NCBI GenBank assembly: GCA_026874595.1
Contig: CM049311.1
Span: 8,779,676-8,843,675 of the forward strand
DNA: 64,000 bases
From: Sipunculus nudus
Lineage: Eukaryota > Annelida > Sipuncula > Golfingiida > Sipunculidae
Direction of reading: 5' to 3'
Positions within the stretch are counted from its first letter, which is position 1, and each line of letters opens with the position of its first letter. The notes below the pieces were generated by a model that searched no databases, was not told the DNA's origin, and saw only the letters and a program-made list of their open reading frames with translations. Positions 25,794-38,339 of this stretch are shown here, piece after piece. Position numbers and translations under genes: made by a program.

Positions 25794-26388
25794 ACTCTTT
25801 TCTTTTGGTTAAAACATTTTGATATATACAATGTCTCTCCTGCTATATGTTTCTGCCTTTTGGAGTAATATATATCTATACACAAAGAACATACTTAGTA
25901 TGCAGGCACATTTTTATTCTGATAGTGATAAGAAAATGGGGACTTGCTTCTAATTTTACTCTTTTTTCACTTTTTATTTCAAAGAAGGCTACTCGTTTTT
26001 ACCAGAGCACTTACTCTTTTTATTATTAGTCGTTCACCTTTGGAAGGCCTGAGATGTGTCCTGATCTTACCCAGATTCAACACCTTGTCAGTATGTTAGA
26101 AATTCCCCCGATGCTTGTCTGATCTTGTCTCATTTCCTGATGTCACCCTGATGTGTCCTGGTGTTATGTTTCCTGATAATTTAAGCCAAAATCTCATTTA
26201 AAAGCACTGGGGACAACCCCAGCAGTGTGGGAGCACAAATGTGGTAGTTCTCATTCCAAAGCAACGTGATGAAATTTCAGCAGGACTTTAACACACTAAT
26301 GCTCTTATGGCAGATCCTGATGTTTTGATTATTAACTGACCCCCGTAACCAGGAGGCTTTATTATTATTCATATGATGATCTTTACCG
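25794..26388. other. Unique DNA, no gene seen
   Basis: Pyrimidine-rich ACTCTTTTTTC words at about 25920-26030, otherwise unremarkable. Confidence 0.35.
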
Positions 26389-26396
26389 CTGTGTAG

Positions 26397-27030
26397 CAGA
26401 CATAGGGTAATGGTAATCATAATCAATAACATTAATTTTTAAAGCAAAGTAATTGTAATCGAATCAATTATTCTTCTAATGTAATTGTAATCATGATAAT
26501 TAGATATGATTACATTTATTACATTTGTATTTTCTGATTTTAAAAAGCTACAGTTAATGTTTCCTCATTTACTGATCTTTCATGCTTACCACTGATGAAA
26601 AACATTATGAGTATTCAGTTTTTTACATTTTCTTGGATAAAATAAACCCCCTCATTTGTATATATGAGCAAATCAACAATAATGTGCAACAAGCATTTGA
26701 AGTGATGTAAATAATTCCTTCAGACTATTTCATCTGTTTCATGTCTTGATGAGACTCACTACTCTGTCATGCTTTGCACAAGTTTTCTTTACCTTGATGC
26801 ATTTGAATAAAGGTATAGTATGCAATTATTGTGTTGGATCTTGGCAATAATTAAGGTTTGTAATTATGGCTGTAATCATGATTACTTTTTGAAGTAATTA
26901 TAAAGTAATCTTAATCATAACTGATTACATGAAATTATGTTAGTAATTGTAATTGTAATCATAATCATTTACTTTTAAAGAAATCATAATTGTAATCAAT
27001 TACATATATCAAGTAATCACCCCATGTCTG
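26397..27030. mobile_element. hAT-like non-autonomous element with GTAATC-type hexamer arms
   Basis: Terminal inverted repeats CAGACATAGGGTAAT (26397) and ATCACCCCATGTCTG (ending 27030). Flanks CTGTGTAG (26389-26396) and CTGTGCAG (27031-27038) are an 8-bp target duplication with one change, the length typical of hAT. Inside each end lies a loose array of GTAATC/TAATTGTAATCAT words (about 26405-26520 and 26870-27015). The centre is AT-rich and non-coding. Same end type as 53566-55128. Confidence 0.7.
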
Positions 27031-27038
27031 CTGTGCAG

Positions 27039-30000
27039 TTAACATTTTATAAAGAACAAGCCATTTGAGCTGTTCTTTATATAGAAAAAAAATCCGTAGA
27101 AATCAGTAGATGAGAGTGAGATACATTGGATTTAATGTTTGCTTTGTTTTTGTATTTCACAAATAATTGTCAAAGTGGTTAGTTATAATCATGCACATCA
27201 TCCTGTATGGTTTGATCCTTGTCTTACCATTGATCATCTTATTTGCATGTACAGACTTACACATCAGAAAGAGCTATACATGGGCAGTTACTTGGCCTCT
27301 GCCTTCAGTGGTAAATTATGGTTAAGGTAGGGCAGCAGAGAAGAACTGATTTTATATTAGTATCTGATTATTAGTAGTATCCTATTATTTGTATACTTGA
27401 TATTATTTTGATATTGAACCTGAGGCCTGTTACTTCAGCTCTGTATGTTCCACCATCAATCTTTTTTTGTCTGTTCATCTTCATGCAATTCTTTAAAGTT
27501 AGACCTGGTGGTACAGTGGATTACTGCTATTGCCATGGTAACTTTACATCTTATTCTAATTAAAATAAGTAAATAGAATAATTGAATATTGTATAAATAA
27601 TTATTTACAGTTTACCTCAAATGTTTATGAATGCCATTTGATGAACATGATTACTGACTGGTAACAGGGGTTTAGTATACATTATATCCCTGGGATTTTA
27701 TTGATCTATAATTTAAGTTAATTTGTTTAAGAATATGGGTATTAGACAGGCTTAAGTTGAAGCATTAAGGTAACTCTCTGGAGAACGTTTAATTCTTTAT
27801 AACACATACATGAAACTTTAACCCTTAAATGAATTATTTAAACTGGACCCATGAGTAAATTCTGAATGAACCTCCAAATATAGCATCAGTCCCACTGTGC
27901 CCCATCTGTACATATCCTCATCTGACACCAAGGTCGCCATATCAGGTTAAACATACCATCATACAAGCTGTGACATGGGGCAGACAGAATTCATGTCTAC
28001 ATTTGGTTCACATACGCTTAAATTTAAAGATAGTTTCTGGAAGCAGGTGCAAGAAAAAGTAAAGTTTTACATAACAAGACCCAGGTCAAGTTTTTAAATT
28101 TACTCTTGGTACTGTCTGCCAATCAACTGGATGGCAAAGAATTTATAAAGTTTACAAGATCGTTTTTCATGTTTAAAAATGATAGAAAGTCCACAGTAAA
28201 AGTTCACAGTTGGAGTTTTCAAGTTATGTTAAGTTTTCTTTTCATTCATTCTGTACAATTTCCAAAGTTCTGCTGATGAGAAAATACCTGTATGGGTCTG
28301 ATTATTATTTCTTATTACTTTGAAAAAAATGTAAAAAAAATGATCAACTGCTTCATGATTTTGTAATGATATGAATGAGTCAATGAACAAATACTTGATT
28401 ATCAACACATAACAAACTGGTACGTGTCATATGCCATGACTCTTCCAAGCAGACTACCAACCATCTGGAGTCACAAGTAGGAATCATAATATTAGGCCTG
28501 GTCATATATTGAGTCTGATATCCATACAGTCTGAGTTTATACAAAATAAGCTACTTTACATGTAATGGCTCCATTATCTCGTACTTACTTTGACTGCCTG
28601 GTAACTGCGTAACAACAAGACACCGGATTACATCATTTTGACACCAATAAATATATGTTTCATGGTTTTGATAACAACTTAAATTAAAATTATTCTTCAT
28701 TTTTAAACAGTTTATGATCTTCCCACTGGAGGTATATCAGCAGATTTAGTAGGGACTTTGAAGAACATCATGGTATAGGTACCTCACTGGAAGCCTCACA
28801 GATTGGAGGGACTGACAGCCAGAATTTTGTTTAAACATTTCAACTAGAACAGGGTAATAATAACACCTGCTGACACTGGTTACAAAGGCATTGAGTGGTA
28901 GGGCTTATATTGCAGAAACTCTCACTGTTTGGATAACAGACCCAATATATGGCATGGCCTAAAATAATGTAGAGTCTGATTATTTTGGGCTAGTACTTTG
29001 TTATTGGGGTAAACAATAATGATAAAAATGAAGAAAGAATAGTCAGTCATTATGATGTGTGCACATTTTATAACAAAAAATTAAAATAAATAGACATAAA
29101 ATCAGAATGATATTTTACCTGAGGCCATTGACCGAGTGTGATCAACATCCTATACATATAATGTATACAATCTGTATGTAAAAAAAAAATGATTATGGTC
29201 AATCTGGGAATGAATATGTGATTCCAAAGACTACAATTTCTTCTGTTGGGGAAATTGTAATATTCAGTTACAGCAGTTAATAGGGTACATTTTCAGCTTC
29301 ATTATTGGAAAGAAATTTCCATATTGCATATCAGTATATTAATAAGCAATCAAAAACCAGTCTCTCTGGATGGTTTATAAAAAATTTAAACCATAATATG
29401 TAATGATCAAGTGAAGGTGTTCACTTCTGTATGGAGGAGGTTTTTAATAGTTATGCACAAGGACAACAGATGGCAGCACAACCTATGCACAAGTTTTGTC
29501 AAAAGTAAAGAAATGCTTTTACTAAGATAAAAATGGAAAGCAGTTATGTAAATTAAATAGGTTTATCATTCATAGTTTATTAGTCAGTATAGTCAATATT
29601 TCACAAGGTATCAGTTAATCTATAAATCAAGTTTGCTGCCTACAAAATTATATCTATTGTAGACTTTCATTTTCCAAGAGATTTCTTAAGAATAAGCACT
29701 CTTGACTTTTCTATTTTGATGTGATACTCTCTTGTAAAATGAGGCCCTAATTCAGAGCTTTCAATTAGAAGGTAAACTGGAGAATCCTGGAGAGTCAGAT
29801 ACAAATTTTGGAGAGTCACATGGGATTTTGGAGCATCCAAAAGTGAGGGGATCATTCTTAAATTTTGAAGGGTTATGTAAGATTGAATCAGTTTTGTATT
29901 TTACTTTATAACCATATATGATTTATATATTTTGTTACTCAGTACATGTATATGATTAATTATCTGATGATAGTCATATTTATCCGCCAGTTGTCAGCTG

Positions 30001-30939
30001 ACTTGTTCAGTTTATGATGGTCAGTGACTGCTACAAAGGCCAGCTATGATCCTCCTGGTCATACAGCTGAAAATTTGCGCCTTTGACTGGACGCTAGGCC
30101 ATCACACCAAAGCATCCAAATGTGATTTTCAGCATCACACATGCTTAACCCCACTTTCCTGAAAGCCCTAAAAATTATGCTCTTTTATCTGAATTCACAC
30201 CAAAATGTTCAAAGAGTATTTTTTAATGAATACTCCATGTGATACAATTACACAAATGTATATACGCATTTACATGGAGGCAATATTTCAAGAAGCTTAC
30301 AGTAAGAGTTATATATTAAATTGATTCATGAAGTTTTGTGTCTGGCTTTTTTTTTTTTTTTAAAATTGCAGTATTTTTCATACTTAGTGGAATGGTCAAA
30401 AGTTATTGTACTTGAGAGACCTCTGGTGTCAATTATTGCAACAAAAGGTGCACCAGATGACGTGGTATATAGAGCCCTCTTGTGGTGGTTACTTTTACTA
30501 AACTGTTGTGTGCTAAGTACTGCTAACTGCTTGTCACTCAGCTCAACTCGTTCATGAAGCCTGAGATATAGTGTTCATTTCAGTACATGACAACAAAAAA
30601 GAAAGTTTGATAAATTTTATTAGAAATCATCATAATCATCCTCATTATTTCATGGTTAGACACTTAAAGGTTGGACCCAGCAGCATGTATGGATTGTCTC
30701 CAAACCACATGGTCACTTGCTTCTATTGGGTCATCTATGTTGTCCAAACTTTACCCAAGGTCAGTTTTGACAGTTTCATGCCAAGCTTTCTTTCAGCCTG
30801 CCAGTAGGACAATAGGTTGGTCTTTTGGCCCTCATTGTCTGTAAGCTCCACTGGCTAGACCACCTCAGCCTTGCTCTGCTGAACACCTCCGTAATGTTAT
30901 ATCCTTTTGTGTTTTTCCTCACAACCCTTATTTTGTCTT
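27039..30939. other. Long unique AT-rich stretch, no gene seen
   Basis: No repeat family, RNA gene or convincing coding region. A 15-T run occurs near 30345. Short open frames at 30321-30557, 30571-30807 and 30825-31019 have no recognisable motif. Confidence 0.5.
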
Positions 30940-31475
30940 TTAATACACTCGTCTTTGACGGGGTATATTATGGTATATTCACGGACCGTCAGTTTGTACA
31001 TCTGTCCTATAATTTTTAGTGTCACCCCAATTACTGACTGGAGCTTCAATGGATTTTCACGAAACACCATAACTACTGACAAATAGATTTTCTCACCAGA
31101 GATTGGTAATAGACAAAATCCATGCATATTTTATAAGGTCAGAGGTCACTAGGCCATCAATTGGTCTCGCCCCATCAAAGTAACAGGAATTTGATGGATT
31201 TTGATCATACTCTACAAAAATATTTATCAATATCATATCTCAACAAAGTTTGACTTCGATAAAAATCCATATATATTAAATGAGGTCAAAGTCCTCCAGA
31301 CTTTGGTGGTGCCGTGATGACTTACCAAAGATCTGATGGATTTTCATGACACTCATTATGAATAGTAACCCATATAGTTTCTAACCTGTATTACATTCTC
31401 AGTAAAATTCCTGTATATTTAATGAGGTCAGGGATCACAAGATGTGCAACAGGCGTATTATTGTTATGGAGTAGG
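30940..31475 (+). mobile_element. H5 element copy a (hairpin left end, DR1 module)
   Basis: The left end carries a hairpin CTCGTC-TTT-GACGGG (30948-30962, one wobble pair), then TATTATGGTATATTC. Modules contain GGATTTTCA-GAAAC, AAATCCATGCATATTTTATAAGGTCAGAGGTCA-like text with a perfect DR1 at 31136-31148, then decayed ones near 31281 and 31421. It ends near ACAAGATGTGCAACAGGCG. Class unknown, non-autonomous. Confidence 0.55.
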
Positions 31476-31499
31476 AAAGTGCATATTTGTGACTTAACA

Positions 31500-32260
31500 C
31501 ATATTTCAAGGAATATTTCACATTTCATATTTCACAAATACAAGCTCAGTTTCAGGCATGTCAGACTGAACAATGAATGACTTCTCATAATTGATGACAC
31601 CGGACAACCAGTCATCCTGTCACACACATATAGGCTTCTCTCCCAGTTTAATCAGAGAACAGTACACCAAACCATTAAGGTCTATTTTAAGTCTGTACAA
31701 ACAGATATAGTGTCACAGAATGACTTATGTGTTTAGTCTTTATGAGGGAATGGTAGAACACAATTAAAACATGTTATTTTATGAGACTCCGCATGTGTAT
31801 ATAAGCACTGTCCTCCAAATAGGACTTGTAGGTCAGTCTATAACTGGATGTATGTCAGGTCAGACTTAGGATTTTCCAGAATACTTTCATCCAGTAAAAT
31901 CTGGCAAAACTTATAAAGTCAACTTATAACTCTGATGTAATTGTGACCTTCTTTGAGTCATCCAATAAGGTTTAGCTTTTATGACAAAATGCGGAAATAT
32001 GGATATGTAGGTCTCAAATGTCACGTGAAAGCTCTGTAACAAAACTATCTGTAGTGCGCACTGAGAGAGAGAGAGTCAGGGAGGCTGGGCGGCTCTCTCA
32101 GAGAGAGAGACTGTCCCAGACCTCTTGCTATTGAATAAAGACTTCTATCATCAAACTGGTCTATTGGAACATTGTCAGTCACGCGCATCAGCAACTGTAT
32201 GTGATACAGGTGGGGACATCCCCAACCCCATCTTGTATCATTATGTACCATTTGCAGTGC
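31500..32260. repeat. Dispersed repeat copy B, interrupted (pair with 21090-21410)
   Basis: 31500-31645 matches 21095-21240 and about 32055-32260 matches 21245-21410. About 410 bp (31647-32055) separate the halves here but not in copy A, so copy B carries an insertion or copy A a deletion. Near 32060-32120 there is a GA-rich inverted pair (GAGAGAGAGAG and CTCTCTCAGAGAGAG). Confidence 0.5.
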
Positions 32261-33244
32261 TCCTGTTATAATTCAGTGACACTCCACACGTTCATCCTCA
32301 TCTGTTTATAGGTCTCTCCACCACATGTCACGCAAAACCTGAGTACACCAGAGCCTTCATTCTGATGCTACCTTAGATGTCATGGAGTTTTTCTTTCAGC
32401 CACAGGGCGTATGTTCTATCACAGCCGAGTCCACAACCCCCACTCAAGTCCAGCATGTCACGCTAATAACAGAACGGCTGACTGCTATATTTTTAAAATG
32501 AGACATCATTAGGATAAGACCTGAAAATAGGTATCTAGTTCACTGAGCATGTCAGCAAAATATTTTACACTGTAACACACACACATTAAGGAATGAAAAC
32601 ATCAGAGATTCTTCCTTGGCACAATACACAAAGCAATATCTTTAAGGAGAGCAGTCACTATACTAGCTATGAGCCCCATTGATCTGATGTAAACTTATTT
32701 TAATAATTGAAGCTATTCATAATGAAAGCTCTAAACCACTTTTTTACACTCAGGTAAACTTCATTGGCTCCTGTGTTTTGTGCATTGTCAAAGAAAATTG
32801 GATCTTTTGATCATAAAGATGTTTAGGTAAGAGGATTAATCCCCAAGGAAAACCCAGTCTGGTCATATTTGATTTCCAATAATCCAAAAAAGGGTTTATC
32901 AGGTTGTTTTGAAACTTGAAGATGATTAAACAAGATGCAGCTTACACACCAGTGAGTGCATATTTTATACTGTATGTAGAGACCTATCATCTAATCAATA
33001 ACGCTTTCTTTGTCACCCTGGCTATAAAATAGGCCTTACATCAAGCTTCATGGCTTAAAAACTTGTGTCTGTAGGTAGAATTACCTGGAGAGTGGTAACT
33101 TTGAATAGAGTATACCACTTTACTAAGATTAAGGAGAAAGGCATGGTAACTTATTGATATACCTACATACCTCCTAAATGGGCTGCAGAAATATGAGATC
33201 AGTCTTGCCACTGACTATATCACGTTCAACAAATCATCTTCCTA
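32261..33244. other. Unique DNA, no gene seen
   Basis: No repeat or coding signal recognised. Confidence 0.4.
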
Positions 33245-33775
33245 TTTATACGCCCATCTATGATGGGACGAATTATGGTATTCCCACTGTCCATCTTTTA
33301 ACTTTTAGTCTTGCCGCATTTTAACTTACCAGAGCTTTGATGGATTTTCACAAAATCCACCATAACTACTTCCCAATAGATTATCTCCCTCGAGTTTGAT
33401 AATGGGCAAAATCCAGGCATTTTTATTAAGGTCAGAGGTCACAAGGATTCTTTGTGGTGACACTGCGATAACTTATTAGGAATATGGTGGATTTTGATTA
33501 AACTCAACAGAAATATAAACCAATATAATATTTCCCCTTATTTTGATTCCCAGTAGAATCCATACCTTTTTAATGAGGTCAGAGGTCACCAGACTTTGGT
33601 GGTACCATGATGAATTAACTAAATTCTTATGGATATTCATGAAACTCAGTATAAATATTAATCAATACAGTTTCTCACCTGAATTTTATTCTTAGCCAAA
33701 TTTACACATATTTAATGAGGTCATAGGTCACAAGACATAAGACAGGCATATTATGCAATTTGTGGTGGTCTTGTT
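33245..33775 (+). mobile_element. H5 element copy b with three DR1 modules
   Basis: Left hairpin CCCATC-TAT-GATGGG (33253-33267), then ACGAATTATGGTATTCCCAC. Three modules end in DR1s: AGGTCAGAGGTCA at 33429-33441 and 33576-33588, AGGTCATAGGTCA at 33718-33730 (spacing 147 and 142). The right end GTGGTGGTCTTGTT finishes at about 33775, again CTTGTT. A second hairpin-like start (CCTCCAATTATGGATGGAGG) at about 33797 may be the edge of another copy. Confidence 0.6.
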
Positions 33776-34133
33776 ATATGTATGCAATATTGATACCTCC
33801 AATTATGGATGGAGGAATTATAATGGTAGTTCAGCTTATGTCTGTATCAATATTACAAAGTTTTCTGGTAGACTTTTTTTTTCTCCCCAGATGCAATTAT
33901 GAAACATTGATTACATTATTTTTTCTTCTTATTTCTCTTTATTCTGCTTGTTTTTGCATTATATATCAAAAATGGCTGATTTTCAAAACTGACCTTTGAG
34001 CACAAAATTAGTCACAGGTGACAGATTTGCACCTGATATTCTTTCATTGACCTTATTTTTCAAGCTCATGCACTTTTTAACTAACTCTGCATTATCACTC
34101 AGTTGTGGTGTTAAGATTGGGGAGATGGTTAAT

Positions 34134-34748
34134 TCACTTACGTCTGTCCATTAACAGGGCACAAATCGTAACCATGTACATCCAGGGAGTCCTAGGTAAA
34201 TCTCCATTGAAACCTGATATTAAGTCATGGTGAACTATATTTGTGAACTATAGGCTGAAAACATGATTTTGAGCCCAAAGTAAGTCAGATGAGGCATAAA
34301 TTGTATCTGCTAGGTCTAGAATCTTCTAACAAGATATTCAGGCAGGTCCTGGGTATATCTGCATGGAAATATGAAATTAGGTCATGGTGACCTATATTTT
34401 GTGAACTATGGGCCAAAACATGATTTTTAGTGCCCTGAAAATCATGAGCACAAATTGAATCTGGTAACTTTAGAATGTTTCAGTGTTATATACATGGAAG
34501 TGTTGGGCAATCTCCATGTAAACCTGAAATTAGGTCATGGCAACCTATATTTTGGTTGCTACTGGCCAAAACATCTTGGGCAATCTCCATGGAAACCTGA
34601 CATTAGGTCATGGTGACCTATATTAATAACTGACCAAAATCATTTTAAGCTCCCAGACAGTCAGACAGGGTACAAAACTTTACTGTTGGACCTAAAATCT
34701 TTTGTCATGACAGCCAGGGATGTCAAGCTTTATTGTACATGGTTATTC
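34134..34748 (+). repeat. H1-type tandem modules with IR3 palindromes
   Basis: Starts CGTCTGTCCATTAACAGGGC and has about four diverged modules ending in ATTAGGTCATGGTGACCTATATT-like text. AGGTCATGGTGACCT is perfect at 34379-34393 and 34605-34619; near 34207 and 34531 each has one or two changes. No left end is present, so these are internal modules left over from an H1 relative. Confidence 0.6.
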
Positions 34749-34921
34749 TTAGCTCAGCTGAATGCATACAAAAAGGTTAGATTTCATGGGTATAGATGGC
34801 TGGACATATTATCATGAGCTTTCTGATTGTTGATTTTGAAGAACTTTATACCACCTACAAAATTTGTCATTCAGATGATCATGGCCCATGGGTTTATTAT
34901 TATTATTATTATTTATTATTT
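34749..34921 (+). mobile_element. Short H1-derived element (about 150 bp) followed by a TTA microsatellite
   Basis: TTAGCTCAGCTGAATG at the left and CATTCAGATGATCATGGCCCATGGG near 34870-34893 at the right form the H1-style end pair in a much shortened copy. A (TTA)n tract runs from about 34894 to 34921. Confidence 0.45.
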
Positions 34922-37019
34922 AAAAATCTGTTGAACCAGTGCACTTTTATATGTGTAACCATCTCTCAGGAGTCTGCGAGTCTTTGCTGATTCACAAAGA
35001 GCAAATTATCAGCTTAGTATACCTTTACCAAATATGTTTAACACAGTTGGAGCTAAAAAAGACATTCAGTACATTTCCAAGGGTTTCTTTCATTTCTAAA
35101 GTATTAACACACCTTGTTTTATCCACGGGGGCCCCAAGTTAGACTTAGCAGCCATTGACCTTAGGCTTGATAAAAGCCCAAGTTACCCAGATTAGAGCTC
35201 TGTTGACACGTTCAGCTGAAGGTACCAAGAGGCAATTCATATCTTAACATTTCTGAAGAACTAGGCAGTCTGACATCAGCTGTTATTTGCTGGAAAGCTA
35301 ACATGGTTTCCATGTGTCAAAACATACAAATGTTATGGGGCCTGTGGAAGGACCCTTGCGTGTTTCAAACTCAGGTACTTTTAATGAATTAAAAATTCTT
35401 TCAATTGAAGTCAGGCAAACTGTCATATTTTGACATAACACTCGGTAAAAGTTAGTGAACTAGAGTGACCTATATGATGCAATTTTCTCAAAATTAAAGC
35501 AACCATCCAGAATATGATAAGTCTGTGCAAGAATACTGAAATTCTCTTCCAGAGTAAAAATTGTTTAGCTATATTTAGGAAGGAAAGCAATGATATTAAT
35601 AGTAAATGCAGTATGGATGATTCAATCGTATAAATGAGGTGCTGTTCTTGGTTAAGATATCACCTTTTCTGAGGATGTTGGGAAACTTTTAGGTGCTAAT
35701 TTAGGGGCAATTTCCTTTCACTAACCAATATTTATGGGCCTGACATAATTTCACCCCTAAAAAATCATCAAGTGAGGTTGGGGAAAATAACTGTGACTAC
35801 CATAGCTTTTCAGGTGATAATGGCTCAACCCTTCTGTTTTCCCAAGGAAAGCCCTAAAAAATCCATGAGGGGCACTCATTACATTGATATCGGTAATTTC
35901 CAAAAATCTTGACAAGACCAGCTGAAATGATGGTTGACTGATACTGCTGTGCATGGATCAGATCGTAACAAAGAGAGATGATGGAATGTTCCAATCCCTC
36001 TCCGTGGCAGGAGAAATTTCCTCAAACAAAGTTTTCCTCAACTGATACTACTGTTCTTTGTGAATTTGGTGAACTTGTCAAAGAGTCCAGAATAATGATG
36101 ATCAATCAAGACATTGCACCATTCAAAGGCATAAATCTTAATGAAATATAAGAAACCAAGGACAATATCCACGTTTGATCAGTATACGCCCCCCTCTCAA
36201 TGGCAAACCCTGTCATATATGAAACTTTTGACGCTCAAGATCTTGCTATTGACTTGTAAGCTTTACATCTTTTGATGTATAATGGACAAAAAAATTAAGG
36301 ACACTTGGAATCTATTCACAAAGATATCAGATAACCTAGGCAGGAAGTCTAAAGTTCTGTTGAGAAAAACATTTAACCAAAGTATTGAAACTGTCATGTC
36401 CCTGTTGACAGTTTTTTCCCCTGAACCAAGTCAAGGGGTTTTGTCTGACTTTGTTTACTAGTCAATGTCGATACTGGCTGCTCATTAAATTCCATTAACT
36501 TTAAAAAGCTGATGAATATGGTGTACCTTGGCCTAGGATAACACTTAAGAACAAGGACACTTGACAGCGGAAATGGAGGAGTTAATCAATTATTACAAAA
36601 CCTTTGTTTACAACAGTGAAGTTCTGTTGTTTTACAGTTATTTTCAGTAGCACTTTATGTACTTCATGTATAGATAAGTTACCTGTATCGTGTGGGAAAT
36701 CTGTTATTATGTTTCCTTATATTCGGATGAAATGCCTCACAACAATTTCACCAAATTCAGAATATATTCAGTAAAACACATGATGTATTAAATATTGGAT
36801 CAAGGAATATTTATCATAAGATCTTTTTATGCTACTTGTATCAGGTTTTCTAATGCTTATTCCTATAATAATATGAAATGAAGCCACTTTAGGGTCTCCA
36901 TATTGAATTAACCTGGAGACATATGTGCCAGACAGGCTTAATTAGTGTGGGCCAGTGCATTATTTGTCAGCATGAAAGTGTCTGTTAACAATAAAGTTTA
37001 AAAAAACTTAAAGGGGCCT
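34922..37019. other. Unique DNA, no gene seen
   Basis: No repeat copies or coding region recognised. The part 35140-36300 is a little less AT-rich than its surroundings. Confidence 0.4.
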
Positions 37020-37620
37020 AATCACCTAGATATGACCTTTATAAGCAAAAGGTTATCCCTTGGAGCCATATTTTTTATCATATTTTTATTTCTGGGCTCA
37101 GGTTAAAGTTTTTTGTAAACTCTTTATAACTCAAAAAACCATCCACCCTGTTGTTTTCGTATTCCATATATGTGTTATATGGGGGTAGGAATTTCCTATA
37201 TAATGTGGGGGTTAAAGGTCAAGGTCACAGGTCATAGATGCCCATAGATGAACTAGGTCAAGTTTTATTATAGGCAAAATGCCTATAAATGTGATCAGAG
37301 GTCACCAAGCTGCTGTATGGTGTTGGTGCGAAAACTTTGCAGGAAAGTGATGGATTTTGATTAAACTCAACAGAAATATTAACCAATATAATATCTCTCC
37401 TTAATTTTATTCCTGGCAAAATCCACACATATTCAGTGAGGTCAGAGGTCACCAGCCTACTTTATGGTGTCACATCTATCACTCATCAGGAGTAAAATGG
37501 ATTTTCATTAAACTCAATTGAAATATATAATATTTCTTACCTAAGCTGAATCCTGCCAAAATTAATCCATATTTAATTAGATCAGAGGGCACAAGAAATA
37601 TGAAGGGCCTGTTGTGTCTT
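37020..37620 (+). mobile_element. H5-type modules with DR1, left end unclear
   Basis: Modules share TTGATTAAACTCAACAGAAAT and AATATAATAT-TCTCC with copy b. AGGTCAGAGGTCA is perfect at 37439-37451; GATCAGAGGTCA near 37280 and AAAGGTCAAGGTCACAGGTC near 37204 are related. It stops shortly before the Helitron that starts at 37713. Confidence 0.5.
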
Positions 37621-37754
37621 TGTTTTCTGAATGCCCAGTACTGGCTAGCACTATTGTCCACAGATAACTTTTTCAGATTATTTTGATGACATGAAAGAAA
37701 AGAATAATTGTATCCCCAGACAAAGTCGGGGGATACTATGTTTTCATACCGGTC

Positions 37755-37775
37755 CCGCCGCCGCCGCCGCCGCCG
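37755..37775. repeat. (CCG)7 microsatellite near the left end of H3
   Basis: Seven CCG units about 40 bp inside the element, the same relative place where H1 has CCGT/GTCC tracts and H2 GTCCAC tracts. Very GC-rich against its surroundings. Confidence 0.9.
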
Positions 37776-37880
37776 CATATGAATCTTGTTGGCGCGATAA
37801 CCCAAAAAATATTTCACAGAACTTTACCAAACTTGGTATATGTATAGATATGGGTAAGAGGAGGACGCCTATTTAAAATG

Positions 37881-37892
37881 AGGTCATGACCT
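37881..37892. promoter_or_regulatory. Perfect IR0 palindrome AGGTCATGACCT inside H3
   Basis: Two AGGTCA half-sites facing each other without spacer, the TREpal arrangement bound in vitro by thyroid/retinoid-type receptors. A near copy, GGGTCATGACCT, is at about 38207. No evidence of use. Confidence 0.4.
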
Positions 37893-38339
37893 TTACTAGG
37901 AGAGTGTCCTTGACCTTGAATAGGTCCAATTTTGGGGAAAATCACACAAATTCTTTAATATCTCAAGAAATCTTGCATGGATTTATCCCAAAATCATGTT
38001 GATCGAAGATCATGGATAGGGTTGTCATGTTCCAGAAACTGGTGGCGCCACCTATTATTCTTTACTTGTTTTCGTGTCGTTTAATACCCCCAAAATTGCC
38101 ACCTTACAGTACTATGAGCATTATAAGTCAAAAACTAATGGACAGATTTCTTTTATTTTATGCATATACATAGGTATGGGTTATGGGATGATGTTTATTT
38201 AAATTGGGGTCATGACCTTTCCTATGAGAGTGGCCTTGGTCTTGAATATTGCCATGTATGGTGAAAATCACACACCTCTTATGATATCTCCAGTGTTGAT
38301 AGCCATATGGATTTCAAACATGACTTATGTATGGCCCAC

